From contig NZ_GL476311.1 of assembly GCF_000148725.1 (NCBI RefSeq), positions 255,501 through 319,500 on the forward strand: 64,000 bases of DNA, read 5' to 3'. Each line of letters starts with the position of its first letter. The stretch's first letter is position 1. The notes under the pieces were generated by a model, which saw only the letters and a program-made list of their open reading frames with translations, ran no database searches and was not told where the DNA came from. The translations under genes were made by a program, and so were the position numbers. This DNA comes from Roseibium sp. TrichSKD4. GTDB taxonomy: Bacteria; Pseudomonadota; Alphaproteobacteria; Rhizobiales; Stappiaceae. Positions 9,366 to 18,531 of the stretch are shown here, one piece after another.

Positions 9366-10631
9366 TTATTGGAAAACGGCTGTCGGGTTGTCGAGGCTGT
9401 CTGACCCTTCGAAGGCAATGTCATCAAGGCCGAGAACCTTCACAACACGCTCAATGGATGTGGTTTGGTCCACAAGGGCGTCAATGGCGGCTTGAACCAA
9501 AGCGTTTCCTTCTGCGTTTCCTTCGCCAATCAGCTGATCATAGGCTTCGCCTTGGGCGACGCGGGCGTTGACGGCCTCAAAGGCTGCAAGGGTTGCATCC
9601 AGCTTGGTTTTCATTTCAGCGGCGAGCGCTGGATCTTTGTCTTCCACCATATGAGCGAGAGAAGCGCCGGAAACGTCACGACCAAAATCACTCTTGTAGG
9701 TGCCGAAATAAACGTTCCGGATGCCAACCACGTCGTTGTAGTGCGACATATGCGTGTTGTCAGAAAAGCAATCATGCTCTTCTTCCGGATCGTGGAGCAT
9801 CAGGCCGAGTTTCATGCGCTCGCCTGCCAGTTCGCCATAAGAGAGAGAGCCCATGCCGGTCAGGATCGTGGCCAGACCACCAGTATCGCCCTTGCTTCCA
9901 AGGTCTTCGCGTGCTGCTCCACCCGGCGCCCATGCTGCAACCATTTCTTCAAGATCGGAAATCAGGAGATCCGTTGCGGCTTTAAGGTACTGGGACCGGC
10001 GTTCGCAGTTTCCGCCCGTGCAGTTTGCAGTGTCAAAATCAGTTGTCGGGCGGTTCCCTGCGCCCGGCCCCGTGCCATTCAAATCCTGGCCCCAAAGCAG
10101 GAATTCAATGGCATGGTATCCAGTGGCAACGTTCGCCTCGACTTCACCGGCTTCCTGAAGTGTGTCTTGCAGCAGGCTGGCGTTGATGACGGTCGCGTCA
10201 ATTGTTTCGCCGCCAACCTTGAGGGTTGGGTTTGCAATGACGTTGGCAACGTAAAAATCGTTTTCTTCTGCTTCCGTTCCATAGGATGCATCAACATAGT
10301 CGATCAGGCCTTCATCCAGCGGCCAAGCGTTCACACGGCCTTCCCAATTATCGACGATTGCATTGCCGAAGCGGTAGACCTCGGTTTGTTGATACGGATT
10401 GCGGGCAGCAACCCAAGCAGAACGTGCTGTGGCCAGATTGGCTTCAGTTGGTTCCGCAATCAGGGTGTCGATGGCGGATTGAAGCAGTTTGGCGCTTTCA
10501 AGAGAATCGGCATAGCCGGCCTGAGCGATATCGCCGTAAGTGCCCAGCACCTCTTTCGGGCTTTCATGGGCAAGAGCAGGGGCGGCGGCAAAAGCTGTGG
10601 CAGCCAGCAAGGCAATGCGAAGGCGTTTCAT
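9366..10631 (-). CDS. Imelysin family protein (peptidase M75-like, iron-regulated)
   Basis: A 421-aa protein with a clear Sec signal peptide (MKRLRIALLAATAFAAAPALA). It carries the intact imelysin GxHxxE motif as GYHAIE at residues 171-176, followed by FLLWGQDLNG, a hallmark of the IrpA-like subgroup. Two homologous four-helix halves are expected. Known relatives are periplasmic or outer-membrane proteins induced by iron limitation. It is the second gene of the minus-strand cluster, 48 bp downstream of the 165-aa unknown gene. Confidence 0.92.
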   Translation of the reverse strand: MKRLRIALLAATAFAAAPALAHESPKEVLGTYGDIAQAGYADSLESAKLLQSAIDTLIAEPTEANLATARSAWVAARNPYQQTEVYRFGNAIVDNWEGRVNAWPLDEGLIDYVDASYGTEAEENDFYVANVIANPTLKVGGETIDATVINASLLQDTLQEAGEVEANVATGYHAIEFLLWGQDLNGTGPGAGNRPTTDFDTANCTGGNCERRSQYLKAATDLLISDLEEMVAAWAPGGAAREDLGSKGDTGGLATILTGMGSLSYGELAGERMKLGLMLHDPEEEHDCFSDNTHMSHYNDVVGIRNVYFGTYKSDFGRDVSGASLAHMVEDKDPALAAEMKTKLDATLAAFEAVNARVAQGEAYDQLIGEGNAEGNALVQAAIDALVDQTTSIERVVKVLGLDDIAFEGSDSLDNPTAVFQ

Positions 10632-10679
10632 TTCAAGTCCTCTAGGTATGGCTCGCGCGCCGATGGGATAGGCACGCGT

Positions 10680-11177
10680 TTAATGCTGCGACTCGCCTGA
10701 GCCGCGCTGAAGCGGGCATCCAACCAGTTGCAAGTTGGAAATTTCAATTTCGGATAGGTTCAGGTCGCACTCGGTGAGTGCTTGGGCAAAAGACTGTGCC
10801 GCGAAACAGGTTTCTTCTTGCCCAGCCTCTGTCACCAGTGCTGAAGCGATGCGCCCTTCGAGGTCTTCCTGACCCAGTTGGGCTGCCGCAACGAGGGCTG
10901 CAGCAAGGCATTCATCTTGGCATAGCTTTGGGCATCCATAGGGGAAAATGCAGAGCTTTCGTGTGCCGTGGGCGTTCAAGGCGCGGGCATAAAAGCTGAG
11001 GTCTGACACGGTTCTGCGAGCTTGAGCCGGACCCAACTCGGTTTCATAGAGTTTCAGAGCCATATCCCAGCACTTGTGATCGCCTGTTGCGTAAGCTGCC
11101 AGCGACCGGCGCACACCCTCCACGACAAGGCGATCGGCCTTGTTGGATATGGTCAGAGAGGATTGCGTAAATTGCAT
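10680..11177 (-). CDS. Conserved hypothetical protein, first gene of the iron operon
   Basis: A 165-aa cytoplasmic protein (no signal peptide or membrane segment) that I do not recognise. It is mostly helical, with a Cys cluster in the middle (KLCIFPYGCPKLCQDEC) and further Cys residues near the C-terminus, which could bind metal or an Fe-S cluster. Position is informative: it is promoter-proximal in the imelysin/di-heme cluster, with the IRO-type box about 50 bp upstream. A role in iron sensing or storage is only a guess from context. Confidence 0.75.
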   Translation of the reverse strand: MQFTQSSLTISNKADRLVVEGVRRSLAAYATGDHKCWDMALKLYETELGPAQARRTVSDLSFYARALNAHGTRKLCIFPYGCPKLCQDECLAAALVAAAQLGQEDLEGRIASALVTEAGQEETCFAAQSFAQALTECDLNLSEIEISNLQLVGCPLQRGSGESQH

Positions 11178-11226
11178 AGGGATTGAGCTTGTTTAAACTT
11201 GAGTGTTGGATGTAGGAATAAATTTC

Positions 11227-11241
11227 TGACTCTAATTGTCA
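11227..11241 (-). promoter_or_regulatory. Putative iron-responsive operator (IRO box, RirA-type)
   Basis: The 15-bp sequence TGACTCTAATTGTCA fits TGA-N9-TCA, the consensus of RirA/IRO boxes in Rhizobiales and Rhodobacterales. It lies in an A+T-rich stretch about 50 bp upstream of the first gene of the imelysin cluster. Repression under iron sufficiency is inferred. Confidence 0.6.
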
Positions 11242-11398
11242 AGTTTTAAAATCCAAGATCACATCTTTTTAGATGTGTTGATTGCATAGTCCGATTCATC
11301 GCACGCACTTAGGATGTGAGTTGCCTCATCAAAAGTGTGTTGCTGCAAAAGGGCTAAGCCCTTAGATTTGCTGGAAAGAGTGGTGGCGGGGATGGAAC

Positions 11399-11866
11399 AT
11401 GCTCAAGGCGTTCAAGCATTTTATTCAAGAACTAACACTCGGTGAGAGTGACAAGATCAAATTTGCCGAAGACGACAAGCGTCTGGCGGCAGCAGCTCTG
11501 TTGTTCCATCTGGTTGATATTGACGGCGTGATTGAGGAAAGCGAAAGCCGCAAGCTTCGTGAAATCCTGAAGGACCATTTCCAGCTCAGCGATGAAGAGA
11601 CGACAGAACTCATCAAGGCCGCGCGTCGTAAGGATGACGAAGCCGTTGATCTTTACGGGTTTACCTCCGTGCTCAAACGTACGGCAGATGCTGACGAACG
11701 TCTTCAGATCGTCGAGATGATGTGGGAAATTGTCTATGCCGACGGGCATGTCCACGAGTTCGAAGACAATACCATCTGGCGCGTTGCCGAACTTCTGGGG
11801 GTATCCAGCAGAGATCGAATGATCCTGCGCCGCAAAGTTGCCAGTCACGCTCCGGAGGAGAGTTGA
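11399..11866 (+). CDS. TerB family tellurite-resistance-like protein
   Basis: A 155-aa all-helical acidic protein of the TerB/TerB-like family. Recognisable segments are AAAALLFHLVDIDGVIEESE and MMWEIVYADGHVHEFEDNTIWRVAELLGVS, which form the two pseudo-symmetric helical repeats with conserved Asp/Glu residues proposed to bind divalent metal. Homologues are often single-copy housekeeping genes in alphaproteobacteria and do not by themselves imply tellurite resistance. It is followed closely by a glutamine amidotransferase, whose longest reading frame overlaps its end. Confidence 0.88.
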   Translation: MLKAFKHFIQELTLGESDKIKFAEDDKRLAAAALLFHLVDIDGVIEESESRKLREILKDHFQLSDEETTELIKAARRKDDEAVDLYGFTSVLKRTADADERLQIVEMMWEIVYADGHVHEFEDNTIWRVAELLGVSSRDRMILRRKVASHAPEES

Positions 11867-11942
11867 GGGGGGAGAGAAGAGTTTGGCGGAAAATCGCCGA
11901 ACAGGCCTCGAAATTTTAAGTGGTTTCCCTCATATTCCAAGA

Positions 11943-12701
11943 ATGATGCTTTCCAACGGCCCTGATAGTTCCAAACCGCGTATTCTGATTGTCCTGCACC
12001 AGGAACATTCCTCTCCCGGCCGAGTTGGTCAGGAACTGGTCAAACGCGGTTTTACACTGGATATTCGCAAGCCCCGGTTTGGCGATGCCCTTCCAACCAC
12101 TCTTGAAGGCCATGCAGGAGCCGTCATATTTGGCGGCCCGATGAGCGCCAACGATCCGGATGCTTTCGTCAAGAAGGAAATAGACTGGATCAAGGTACCG
12201 CTTCGCGAACAAAAACCATTTTTCGGTATCTGTCTTGGTGGCCAGATGATGGTCAAGCAGCTTGGTGGTACGGTGGAAGGCCACAAGGATGGTCTGGTTG
12301 AAATCGGATACTATCCGCTAGAGGCGACCGGGGCAGGGTCGTCTTTGATGGATTGGCCGCAAAAGGTTTATCAGTGGCACCGTGAAGGGTTCAGTCTACC
12401 AGCGGGCTGTGATCTGTTGGCACAAGGGGCACCCGCCTATCCCAATCAGGCGATCCGCTATGGACCTGCGGCGTATGGTATTCAGTTCCATCCGGAATTG
12501 ACCCATTTGATGATGGTTCGCTGGACAACCAAGGCTGTCGAACGCATGACGCTGCCGGGCGCGCAGCAACGGCGAGACCACTTCGCCGGTCGCTTCATCC
12601 ACGATGCAGCTGTGAGGTCATGGCTCGATAATTTCTTGGATTTGTGGATCAGGACGGCCAAAAACCCGGTTAAATACTGCCAGCTGAATGCAGCGGAATA
12701 A
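11943..12701 (+). CDS. Class I glutamine amidotransferase (GATase1) domain protein
   Basis: 252 aa from the first ATG of a tandem ATG pair at 11943; the open frame extends upstream to 11838 into terB but without a good ribosome site. The GATase triad is visible: nucleophile C97 in FFGICLGGQMM, and His183 with Glu185 in IQFHPEL. It resembles stand-alone GuaA-like amidotransferases that act on an unknown acceptor. No synthetase partner is adjacent. Substrate unknown. Confidence 0.88.
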   Translation: MMLSNGPDSSKPRILIVLHQEHSSPGRVGQELVKRGFTLDIRKPRFGDALPTTLEGHAGAVIFGGPMSANDPDAFVKKEIDWIKVPLREQKPFFGICLGGQMMVKQLGGTVEGHKDGLVEIGYYPLEATGAGSSLMDWPQKVYQWHREGFSLPAGCDLLAQGAPAYPNQAIRYGPAAYGIQFHPELTHLMMVRWTTKAVERMTLPGAQQRRDHFAGRFIHDAAVRSWLDNFLDLWIRTAKNPVKYCQLNAAE

Positions 12702-12703
12702 GC

Positions 12704-12741
12704 CTCTCCTGCCCGAATGCATTTGTATTCACGCAGGAGAG
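12704..12741. terminator. Bidirectional terminator-like hairpin
   Basis: The perfect 9-bp inverted repeat CTCTCCTGC / GCAGGAGAG, with a loop of about 20 nt, lies between the convergent amidotransferase and DUF1254 genes. No long T-tract is present. Confidence 0.45.
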
Positions 12742-12767
12742 ATAAGCGCTGAGGTCAGCGTGTCCCT

Positions 12768-14303
12768 TTACTGGATCAGCTCAATTTCACCCGGACGCCA
12801 AGTTTGATCGAACCAAGGCTCAAGCGGGCCGTAGAGACGCATAATTGTGTTCCATCCTTTGCCCGGCACAGTCTGCAACCAGTTTGTTTCTTTGCCTTTG
12901 GGGGCTTCGGGCCCAAAGTAGATATCCGTAGAACCGTCGTCATTTTGAACCAACCCAACGTCATTGCTGCCGAGAGCCGGGAACTGTTTGTCTGTCTGCA
13001 ACATGGAACGGGTTTGATTGTCATACAGCGTGAATGACCAAAAATCCTTGGCAGGCACGTTGGCGGGTACGTTCAATTTATAGGTTTTTGACCCGTCCAG
13101 CGGGTTGCCATTCGAATCTCGATAGGTGAAAGCGTATTGGGAACCATTCCCCGGCGATTTGAATGCCATTGCAGGTGTGATGCCGGTTGCATAGAAGTGG
13201 AACGCTGACCGAATATCATGCTTTAACGCACCATCAATGGTGAAAGTGTATGCGCCGCCGGGGAATGCGTTTTGCCAGTTGCTTTCGCCGGGATACCAGT
13301 AGGCCTCCTTGGCTCTCGGTTTGGAGATGAGCGTCTTGACGGTTACTGAACTGGCGGCCGCAGCTCGTTCCAAGATTGCACGCATGCGATCGTCGGGAGC
13401 AAACTCCTTGCCTTTAATGGTTCCTATAGTGGCCAAATACCCAAGAAGTTCAGGGCTTTCGCCTTTTAGCGGTTCGGACTGGATCACATTGTTGATCTCG
13501 TCGAACATCCGGGCATCCATCAGATGAATGGTATTAAACTCTTCACCAGAAACGTTGACGAAGGTCATCTCTGGAGGGTTATCAGCTTGAGATAATGGGT
13601 ATATCCGAAACTGTTTCTGAGTTTGCGATACTGCCGTGTTCGGTGAGCCGTCTTCGTCGAGATATCCGCGCCAGAGGACCCAATGGCCGAACGTTTCAGC
13701 TTGCACGATCTCGGTGTAGCCGTCAGTTGGAACTTTGCCTTCATATCCCGGGGGTAGGATCAGGAATTTTCCACCCCTGCCCTCATCTGGTCCGAGATTT
13801 CCGAAATCCATGACGTATTTAAACCAGGCATTGTTGATGAAACCCAGCACATTTGGTGGGGTCTCAACAACCATCGGTTCATCGCTTAGGCGCAAAACCG
13901 CAGTTTGATAAATGCTTGTTGTGTTTGGAGTCAGGAACAGCGCCTTTGAATCCATCAACTCGGCAAATTGAACGACGGTGGTGTTTGCGGGTCCCCAGTC
14001 TTCAATTCCGCGCAACATCGCGTCCATTGAAGCGATCTTGAGGCCATTCAAGTATGCCTGATATGCTTGGGAAAAGTCGTATAGATTGTAGACTTTTTCT
14101 GCAATAGCTGCGTCTGGGACGCCGTCGAAAAAGTTCAAATCCCCAAGTTGGGTCTCAATGTTGTCGGGCGTCACGATCCCATATGGGATCGGGGTAGCCA
14201 TTTTCATGGAATTCTGGTCACTCGCAGCCGCCGAATTGGTCAGCAGCCCGAAGGACGTGAGTGCCAAAATACACACACTTGGAAGATCCAGTTTTAGCGA
14301 CAT
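12768..14303 (-). CDS. DUF1254/DUF1214 family exported protein
   Basis: A 511-aa protein with a signal peptide of about 27 residues ending in AAAS. The N-terminal half (residues about 60-190) matches DUF1254 (YNLYDFSQAYQAYLNGL; LFLTPNTTSIYQTAVLRL). The C-terminal half matches DUF1214 (YTFTIDGALKHDIRSAF; FWSFTLYDNQTRSMLQT; TNWLQTVPGKGW). These two domains form a common periplasmic beta-rich protein of unknown function found widely in proteobacteria. Transcribed alone on the minus strand. Confidence 0.9.
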   Translation of the reverse strand: MSLKLDLPSVCILALTSFGLLTNSAAASDQNSMKMATPIPYGIVTPDNIETQLGDLNFFDGVPDAAIAEKVYNLYDFSQAYQAYLNGLKIASMDAMLRGIEDWGPANTTVVQFAELMDSKALFLTPNTTSIYQTAVLRLSDEPMVVETPPNVLGFINNAWFKYVMDFGNLGPDEGRGGKFLILPPGYEGKVPTDGYTEIVQAETFGHWVLWRGYLDEDGSPNTAVSQTQKQFRIYPLSQADNPPEMTFVNVSGEEFNTIHLMDARMFDEINNVIQSEPLKGESPELLGYLATIGTIKGKEFAPDDRMRAILERAAAASSVTVKTLISKPRAKEAYWYPGESNWQNAFPGGAYTFTIDGALKHDIRSAFHFYATGITPAMAFKSPGNGSQYAFTYRDSNGNPLDGSKTYKLNVPANVPAKDFWSFTLYDNQTRSMLQTDKQFPALGSNDVGLVQNDDGSTDIYFGPEAPKGKETNWLQTVPGKGWNTIMRLYGPLEPWFDQTWRPGEIELIQ

Positions 14304-14412
14304 TTAATGACTACCCTGTTGTTAAATTCTACAATCAATACGATCTATTTTCCGAATACTCTCGACATAGATGTATAGAGATGCTGCTTGAAGACGTAAA
14401 CAATCGTCGTGC

Positions 14413-14928
14413 ATGGTCCTTCGAAAACAAGGAGTATTCCGGGTGGGCACACATCAAACCTTGGGCCAACGGTTGCGGTCGCTGCCGTGGCAGTTTTTCA
14501 TCGCAATTTTGAATGCAACCTCGATTTTGGTCATTATGGCCTGCATTTTGGTGCTTTTGACCTTGAGCCGGGTTGATGGCATCGCGACAAGTCTGGCAGA
14601 AACGGTTTCCGGTACTGCAATGGAGACCTTGAATGTCACTCCGGAGGGGTTTCAGGCGCGGCTTGATCGGCTTGAAGAGAAAATGGATCGCCTATCCGGT
14701 CAGCTTCAACAGTCTGACGACATCAAGGTCGCCGGACTGAAGTCTGAACTTGAAGACCTAAATGTATCTTTGGGAAAAATATCGTCGGCAGTCGAGACCG
14801 TTATCGCGTCTGCACCGGACTTGCAGAAAACTGCTTTCCAGCAAGCTGGGCAGATGGTGACTGATGTCTTGCTGGACTTTGCCGGATGCGAACGTCCTGC
14901 CCATGAGGCAGAAGGCTCCGTGAGATAG
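14413..14928 (+). CDS. Small membrane-anchored coiled-coil protein, unknown
   Basis: A 171-aa protein I do not recognise. A basic N-terminus is followed by one transmembrane helix (about residues 27-52, AILNATSILVIMACILVLLTL). A heptad-like segment of about 60 residues (FQARLDRLEEKMDRLSGQL and onward) is predicted to be coiled coil. The C-terminus contains a single Cys. The start is uncertain because in-frame GTG/ATG alternatives exist. A bidirectional terminator overlaps its stop codon. Confidence 0.6.
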   Translation: MVLRKQGVFRVGTHQTLGQRLRSLPWQFFIAILNATSILVIMACILVLLTLSRVDGIATSLAETVSGTAMETLNVTPEGFQARLDRLEEKMDRLSGQLQQSDDIKVAGLKSELEDLNVSLGKISSAVETVIASAPDLQKTAFQQAGQMVTDVLLDFAGCERPAHEAEGSVR

Positions 14929-14952
14929 TGGGTCACGGAGCCTTATCGTTTT
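14914..14952. terminator. Bidirectional rho-independent terminator
   Basis: Perfect 10-bp stem GGCTCCGTGA / TCACGGAGCC (14914-14923 and 14933-14942) followed by TTATCGTTTTT. It serves the plus-strand small protein gene and the convergent pyruvate carboxylase gene. Confidence 0.8.
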
Positions 14953-17900
14953 TAGCTTTCGAACACTACCAGAAGGTCCTTGGCATCAATTTGGGAGCCC
15001 GGAGTGACCAGAACTTCTTTGACCTTGCCGTCCCGGTCAGCGTGAAGAGCGGTTTCCATTTTCATGGCTTCAATGGAGACCAGCACATCGCCTGATTTCA
15101 CGTCCTGCCCGGCCTGAACGGCCACGGTTGAGATAACGCCGGGCATTGGCGCACCAACATGGGCGTCGTTTCCATCTTCTGCCTTGCGCAAGGTGTTAGC
15201 GCCTGCAGCGCCGTGCGCACGGTCCGGAACCTTGATGATCCGCGGCTGGCCGTTCAATTCGAAAAAGACCTTTTTCTCGCCCTTTTCGTCGGTTTCACCC
15301 ATGGCCTGACAGCGAATGACCAGCGTCTTTCCAGCTTCCAGATCGACCATAATCTCGTCGCCTACTTCCAATCCGTAGAAATAGACCGGGGTCGGCAAGA
15401 CAGATGTTGGGCCGTAATGCTGTTGGGCCTTGTCAAAGTCGGTGAAGACCTTCGGATACATCAGATATGAGGCGAGGTCTGCATCGGCGATCTCGCGGTC
15501 GCAGAGTTTGGCCGCCTCTGCACGCTCTGCTTCCAGATCAGCATCTTCAAGCAAGGACCCAGGGCGAACGGTGATTGGTTCGGCCGTTTTCAGCACTTTG
15601 TCCTGAAGGGCTTTGGGCCAACCGCCCGGAGACTGACCAAGATCTCCATGCAGCATCTTCACAACGCTGTCCGGAAAGGCGACATCCTTGCTCGGGTCTT
15701 CCACGTCAGCAACAGTCAGCCCTTGCGAGACCATCATCAGGGCCATGTCACCAACAACCTTGGAGGATGGCGTTACCTTGACGATGTCGCCGAACATCAT
15801 GTTCGCATCGGCATAGGCTTGTGCGACTTCGTGCCACCGGGTTTCAAGCCCCAGCGACCGAGCCTGTTCTTTGAGGTTCGTGAACTGTCCGCCCGGCATC
15901 TCGTGCAGGTAAACCTCAGATGCACCAAAGCGAAGGTCGCTTTCAAAGGCACGATATTTGGTGCGGACCGCTTCCCAATAGAAGGAAATTTCCCGGATGG
16001 TTTTGCCGTCCAGTCCTGTGTCCCGCTTGCTGCCCCTCAAAGCCTCGACAATTGACCCAAGGCAGGGCTGTGATGTCAGGCCGGAAAGGGCGTCCATTGC
16101 TGCATCCACTGCATCAACACCGGTGTCTACAGCTGCCAAAATAGTGGAGGCGGCAATGCCCGACGTGTTATGGGTGTGGAAATGGATCGGCAGGTCGGTT
16201 TCCTGCTTCAAGGTGGAAATCAAAACCTTGGCTGCTTCCGGCTTCAGAAGCCCGGCCATGTCCTTGATGCCGAGGATGTGCGCGCCAGCAGCTTCCAGTT
16301 CTTTGGCTAGAGCGACATAATATTTCAGATCATATTTCGGACGGGCGCTGTCCAGCATATCGCCGGTGTAGCAGAGCACCCCTTCGCAAAGCTTGCCGGA
16401 TTCATTCACCGCATCCATGGACACGCGCATGTTTTCGACCCAGTTCAGACAGTCGAAGACCCGGAAGAGATCCACACCATTTGACGCGGCCTGTTCGACG
16501 AAGAACCTCACCACATTGTCTGGGTAGTTGGTATAGCCTACGCCGTTGGAACCTCGCAGCAGCATTTGCAGGAGGATGTTGGGTGCCCGTTCGCGTACTT
16601 GACGCAAGCGTTCCCAAGGGCACTCGGTGAGGAAGCGCATGGCCACATCAAAGGTCGCCCCGCCCCAGCATTCAAGAGAGAACAGGGTTGGCAGACCCGT
16701 GGCATAGGCATCTGCGATGCGCACGATGTCGTAGCTGCGCATGCGCGTTGCCAGCAACGATTGGTGCCCATCGCGCATGGTCGTATCTGTGACGAGGACC
16801 TGCGGCTGCTCCTTCATCCAGTTGGCAAAGCCCTTGGCGCCCAATTGGTCCAGCAACTGGCGCGTTCCCGCCGCTTTCTCGTCGCCGAAATCAGGAACCT
16901 GAGGAGATGGCGCATCTTTGGGTGGTCGTATCCGGTCGCGGGTTTCCGGGTGGCCGTTTACTGAGACGTCTGCGATGTAGGTCAGCAGTTTTGTCGCCCG
17001 GTCCTGACGGCGGGTTTGCTCAAACAGAGCCGGAGTGTCGTCGATAAAGCGTGTTGTATAGTTGTTGGCCCGGAAATCGGGGTGATCGATGATGTTTTCC
17101 AAAAATACCAGATTGGTTGCCACACCGCGAATTCGGAACTCGCGTAGCGCACGGTCCATGCGTTTGCAGGCTTCTTCTGCGCTTGGCGCCCAGGCCGTGA
17201 CTTTTTCTAGGAGTGGATCATAAAAGCGTGTGATCACCGCACCTGAATACGCCGTTCCCCCATCAAGACGGATGCCGAAACCGGTGGCTCCGCGATAGGC
17301 TGTGATGCGGCCATAGTCGGGAATGAAGTTTTGCTCTGGGTCTTCGGTCGTGATCCGGCATTGAAGGGCATGGCCGTTGAGGCGGATCTTGTCCTGAACC
17401 GGGACGCCGCTTGCTTCTGACCCAATGGTTGCGCCGCCGGAAATCTGGATTTGTGCCTTAACGATGTCGATGCCGGTGACCTCTTCGGTCACCGTGTGTT
17501 CCACCTGCACGCGCGGGTTCACTTCGATGAAATAGATCGAGCCTGTATCGGCATCCATTAGGAACTCGATGGTGCCGGCACCGCGATAATTCACCGCTTT
17601 ACCGATCTGCAGACCGTATTGGCAGAGTTCGGTTCGCTTGGCTTCACCCAGATAAGGGGCCGGAGCACGCTCTACCACTTTTTGGTGACGACGCTGAATG
17701 GAACAGTCGCGTTCAAACAGGTGAACGAGGCCGCCCTGTCCGTCGCCCAGAATTTGCACCTCAACGTGACGCGCGCGCTGAACCAGCTTTTCGAGATAAA
17801 TTTCGTCCTTGCCAAAAGCGGCCTTGGCCTCGCGTTTTGCGGCAATGACTTCCTTTTCCAAAGTGGCTTCATCGGGCAAAACGCGCATTCCGCGCCCGCC

Positions 17901-18401
17901 CCCGCCCCAGGACGCCTTGAGCATGACCGGATAACCGATCTCAAGGGCAAGACGCTTGATTTCGTCAATGTCATCCGGCAGCGGTTCGGTAGCTGGCATC
18001 ACCGGGACACCGGCTTCAATTGCCAAATTGCGTGCGGCAACCTTGTTGCCAAGGCGGCGCATGGTTTCTGATTTCGGACCAATGAAAGTGATGCCCGCAG
18101 CCTCACACGCATCCACAAATTCCGGGCTTTCGGACAATAGGCCGTAGCCAGGGTGAATGGCATCTGCACCGGAGAGTTTGGCGACCCGGATGATCTCGTC
18201 AATGGACAGGTAGGCTTCAATCGGGCCTAGCCCCTTGCCGACCTGATAAGCTTCGTCAGCCTTGAAGCGATGCAGGGCCAGTTTGTCCTGTTCTGCAAAG
18301 ATTGCGACTGTTTTCAGACCCAGTTCGTTTGCCGCGCGAAACACGCGAATTGCAATTTCCGACCGGTTTGCGACGAGAATTTTACGAATTGCCAAATGCA
18401 T
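14952..18401 (-). CDS. pyc: Pyruvate carboxylase
   Basis: 1149 aa from the ATG at 18401 (an in-frame start 9 nt upstream is possible). Single-chain pyruvate carboxylase converts pyruvate and bicarbonate to oxaloacetate with ATP and biotin. The N-terminal biotin carboxylase has the ATP-grasp Gly-rich loop KASWGGGGRGMRV. The central carboxyltransferase has the metal-site segment LVTDTTMRDGHQSLLATR. The C-terminal biotinyl domain has the biotinylated Lys in IEAMKMET, about 34 residues from the end. Length and domain order are normal. Transcribed alone. Confidence 0.97.
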   Translation of the reverse strand: MHLAIRKILVANRSEIAIRVFRAANELGLKTVAIFAEQDKLALHRFKADEAYQVGKGLGPIEAYLSIDEIIRVAKLSGADAIHPGYGLLSESPEFVDACEAAGITFIGPKSETMRRLGNKVAARNLAIEAGVPVMPATEPLPDDIDEIKRLALEIGYPVMLKASWGGGGRGMRVLPDEATLEKEVIAAKREAKAAFGKDEIYLEKLVQRARHVEVQILGDGQGGLVHLFERDCSIQRRHQKVVERAPAPYLGEAKRTELCQYGLQIGKAVNYRGAGTIEFLMDADTGSIYFIEVNPRVQVEHTVTEEVTGIDIVKAQIQISGGATIGSEASGVPVQDKIRLNGHALQCRITTEDPEQNFIPDYGRITAYRGATGFGIRLDGGTAYSGAVITRFYDPLLEKVTAWAPSAEEACKRMDRALREFRIRGVATNLVFLENIIDHPDFRANNYTTRFIDDTPALFEQTRRQDRATKLLTYIADVSVNGHPETRDRIRPPKDAPSPQVPDFGDEKAAGTRQLLDQLGAKGFANWMKEQPQVLVTDTTMRDGHQSLLATRMRSYDIVRIADAYATGLPTLFSLECWGGATFDVAMRFLTECPWERLRQVRERAPNILLQMLLRGSNGVGYTNYPDNVVRFFVEQAASNGVDLFRVFDCLNWVENMRVSMDAVNESGKLCEGVLCYTGDMLDSARPKYDLKYYVALAKELEAAGAHILGIKDMAGLLKPEAAKVLISTLKQETDLPIHFHTHNTSGIAASTILAAVDTGVDAVDAAMDALSGLTSQPCLGSIVEALRGSKRDTGLDGKTIREISFYWEAVRTKYRAFESDLRFGASEVYLHEMPGGQFTNLKEQARSLGLETRWHEVAQAYADANMMFGDIVKVTPSSKVVGDMALMMVSQGLTVADVEDPSKDVAFPDSVVKMLHGDLGQSPGGWPKALQDKVLKTAEPITVRPGSLLEDADLEAERAEAAKLCDREIADADLASYLMYPKVFTDFDKAQQHYGPTSVLPTPVYFYGLEVGDEIMVDLEAGKTLVIRCQAMGETDEKGEKKVFFELNGQPRIIKVPDRAHGAAGANTLRKAEDGNDAHVGAPMPGVISTVAVQAGQDVKSGDVLVSIEAMKMETALHADRDGKVKEVLVTPGSQIDAKDLLVVFES

Positions 18402-18531
18402 ACCCCCCAAAAGATCATGCTGAGAAATCAGGTTGTGAGGGGTGTTCTACTTGGCAATTCTGTAGAAGGAAAGAGGCAAGCCGAAGAGAGGCGAATAGTT
18501 TCACGCGCAACCATGAAGCTGTCTTGGCTTA

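Noticed and set aside
9366-10700. 411-codon plus-strand frame at 9465-10700
   Set aside because: Antisense to the imelysin gene, which has a signal peptide and the GxHxxE motif; the antisense frame has no recognisable domain.
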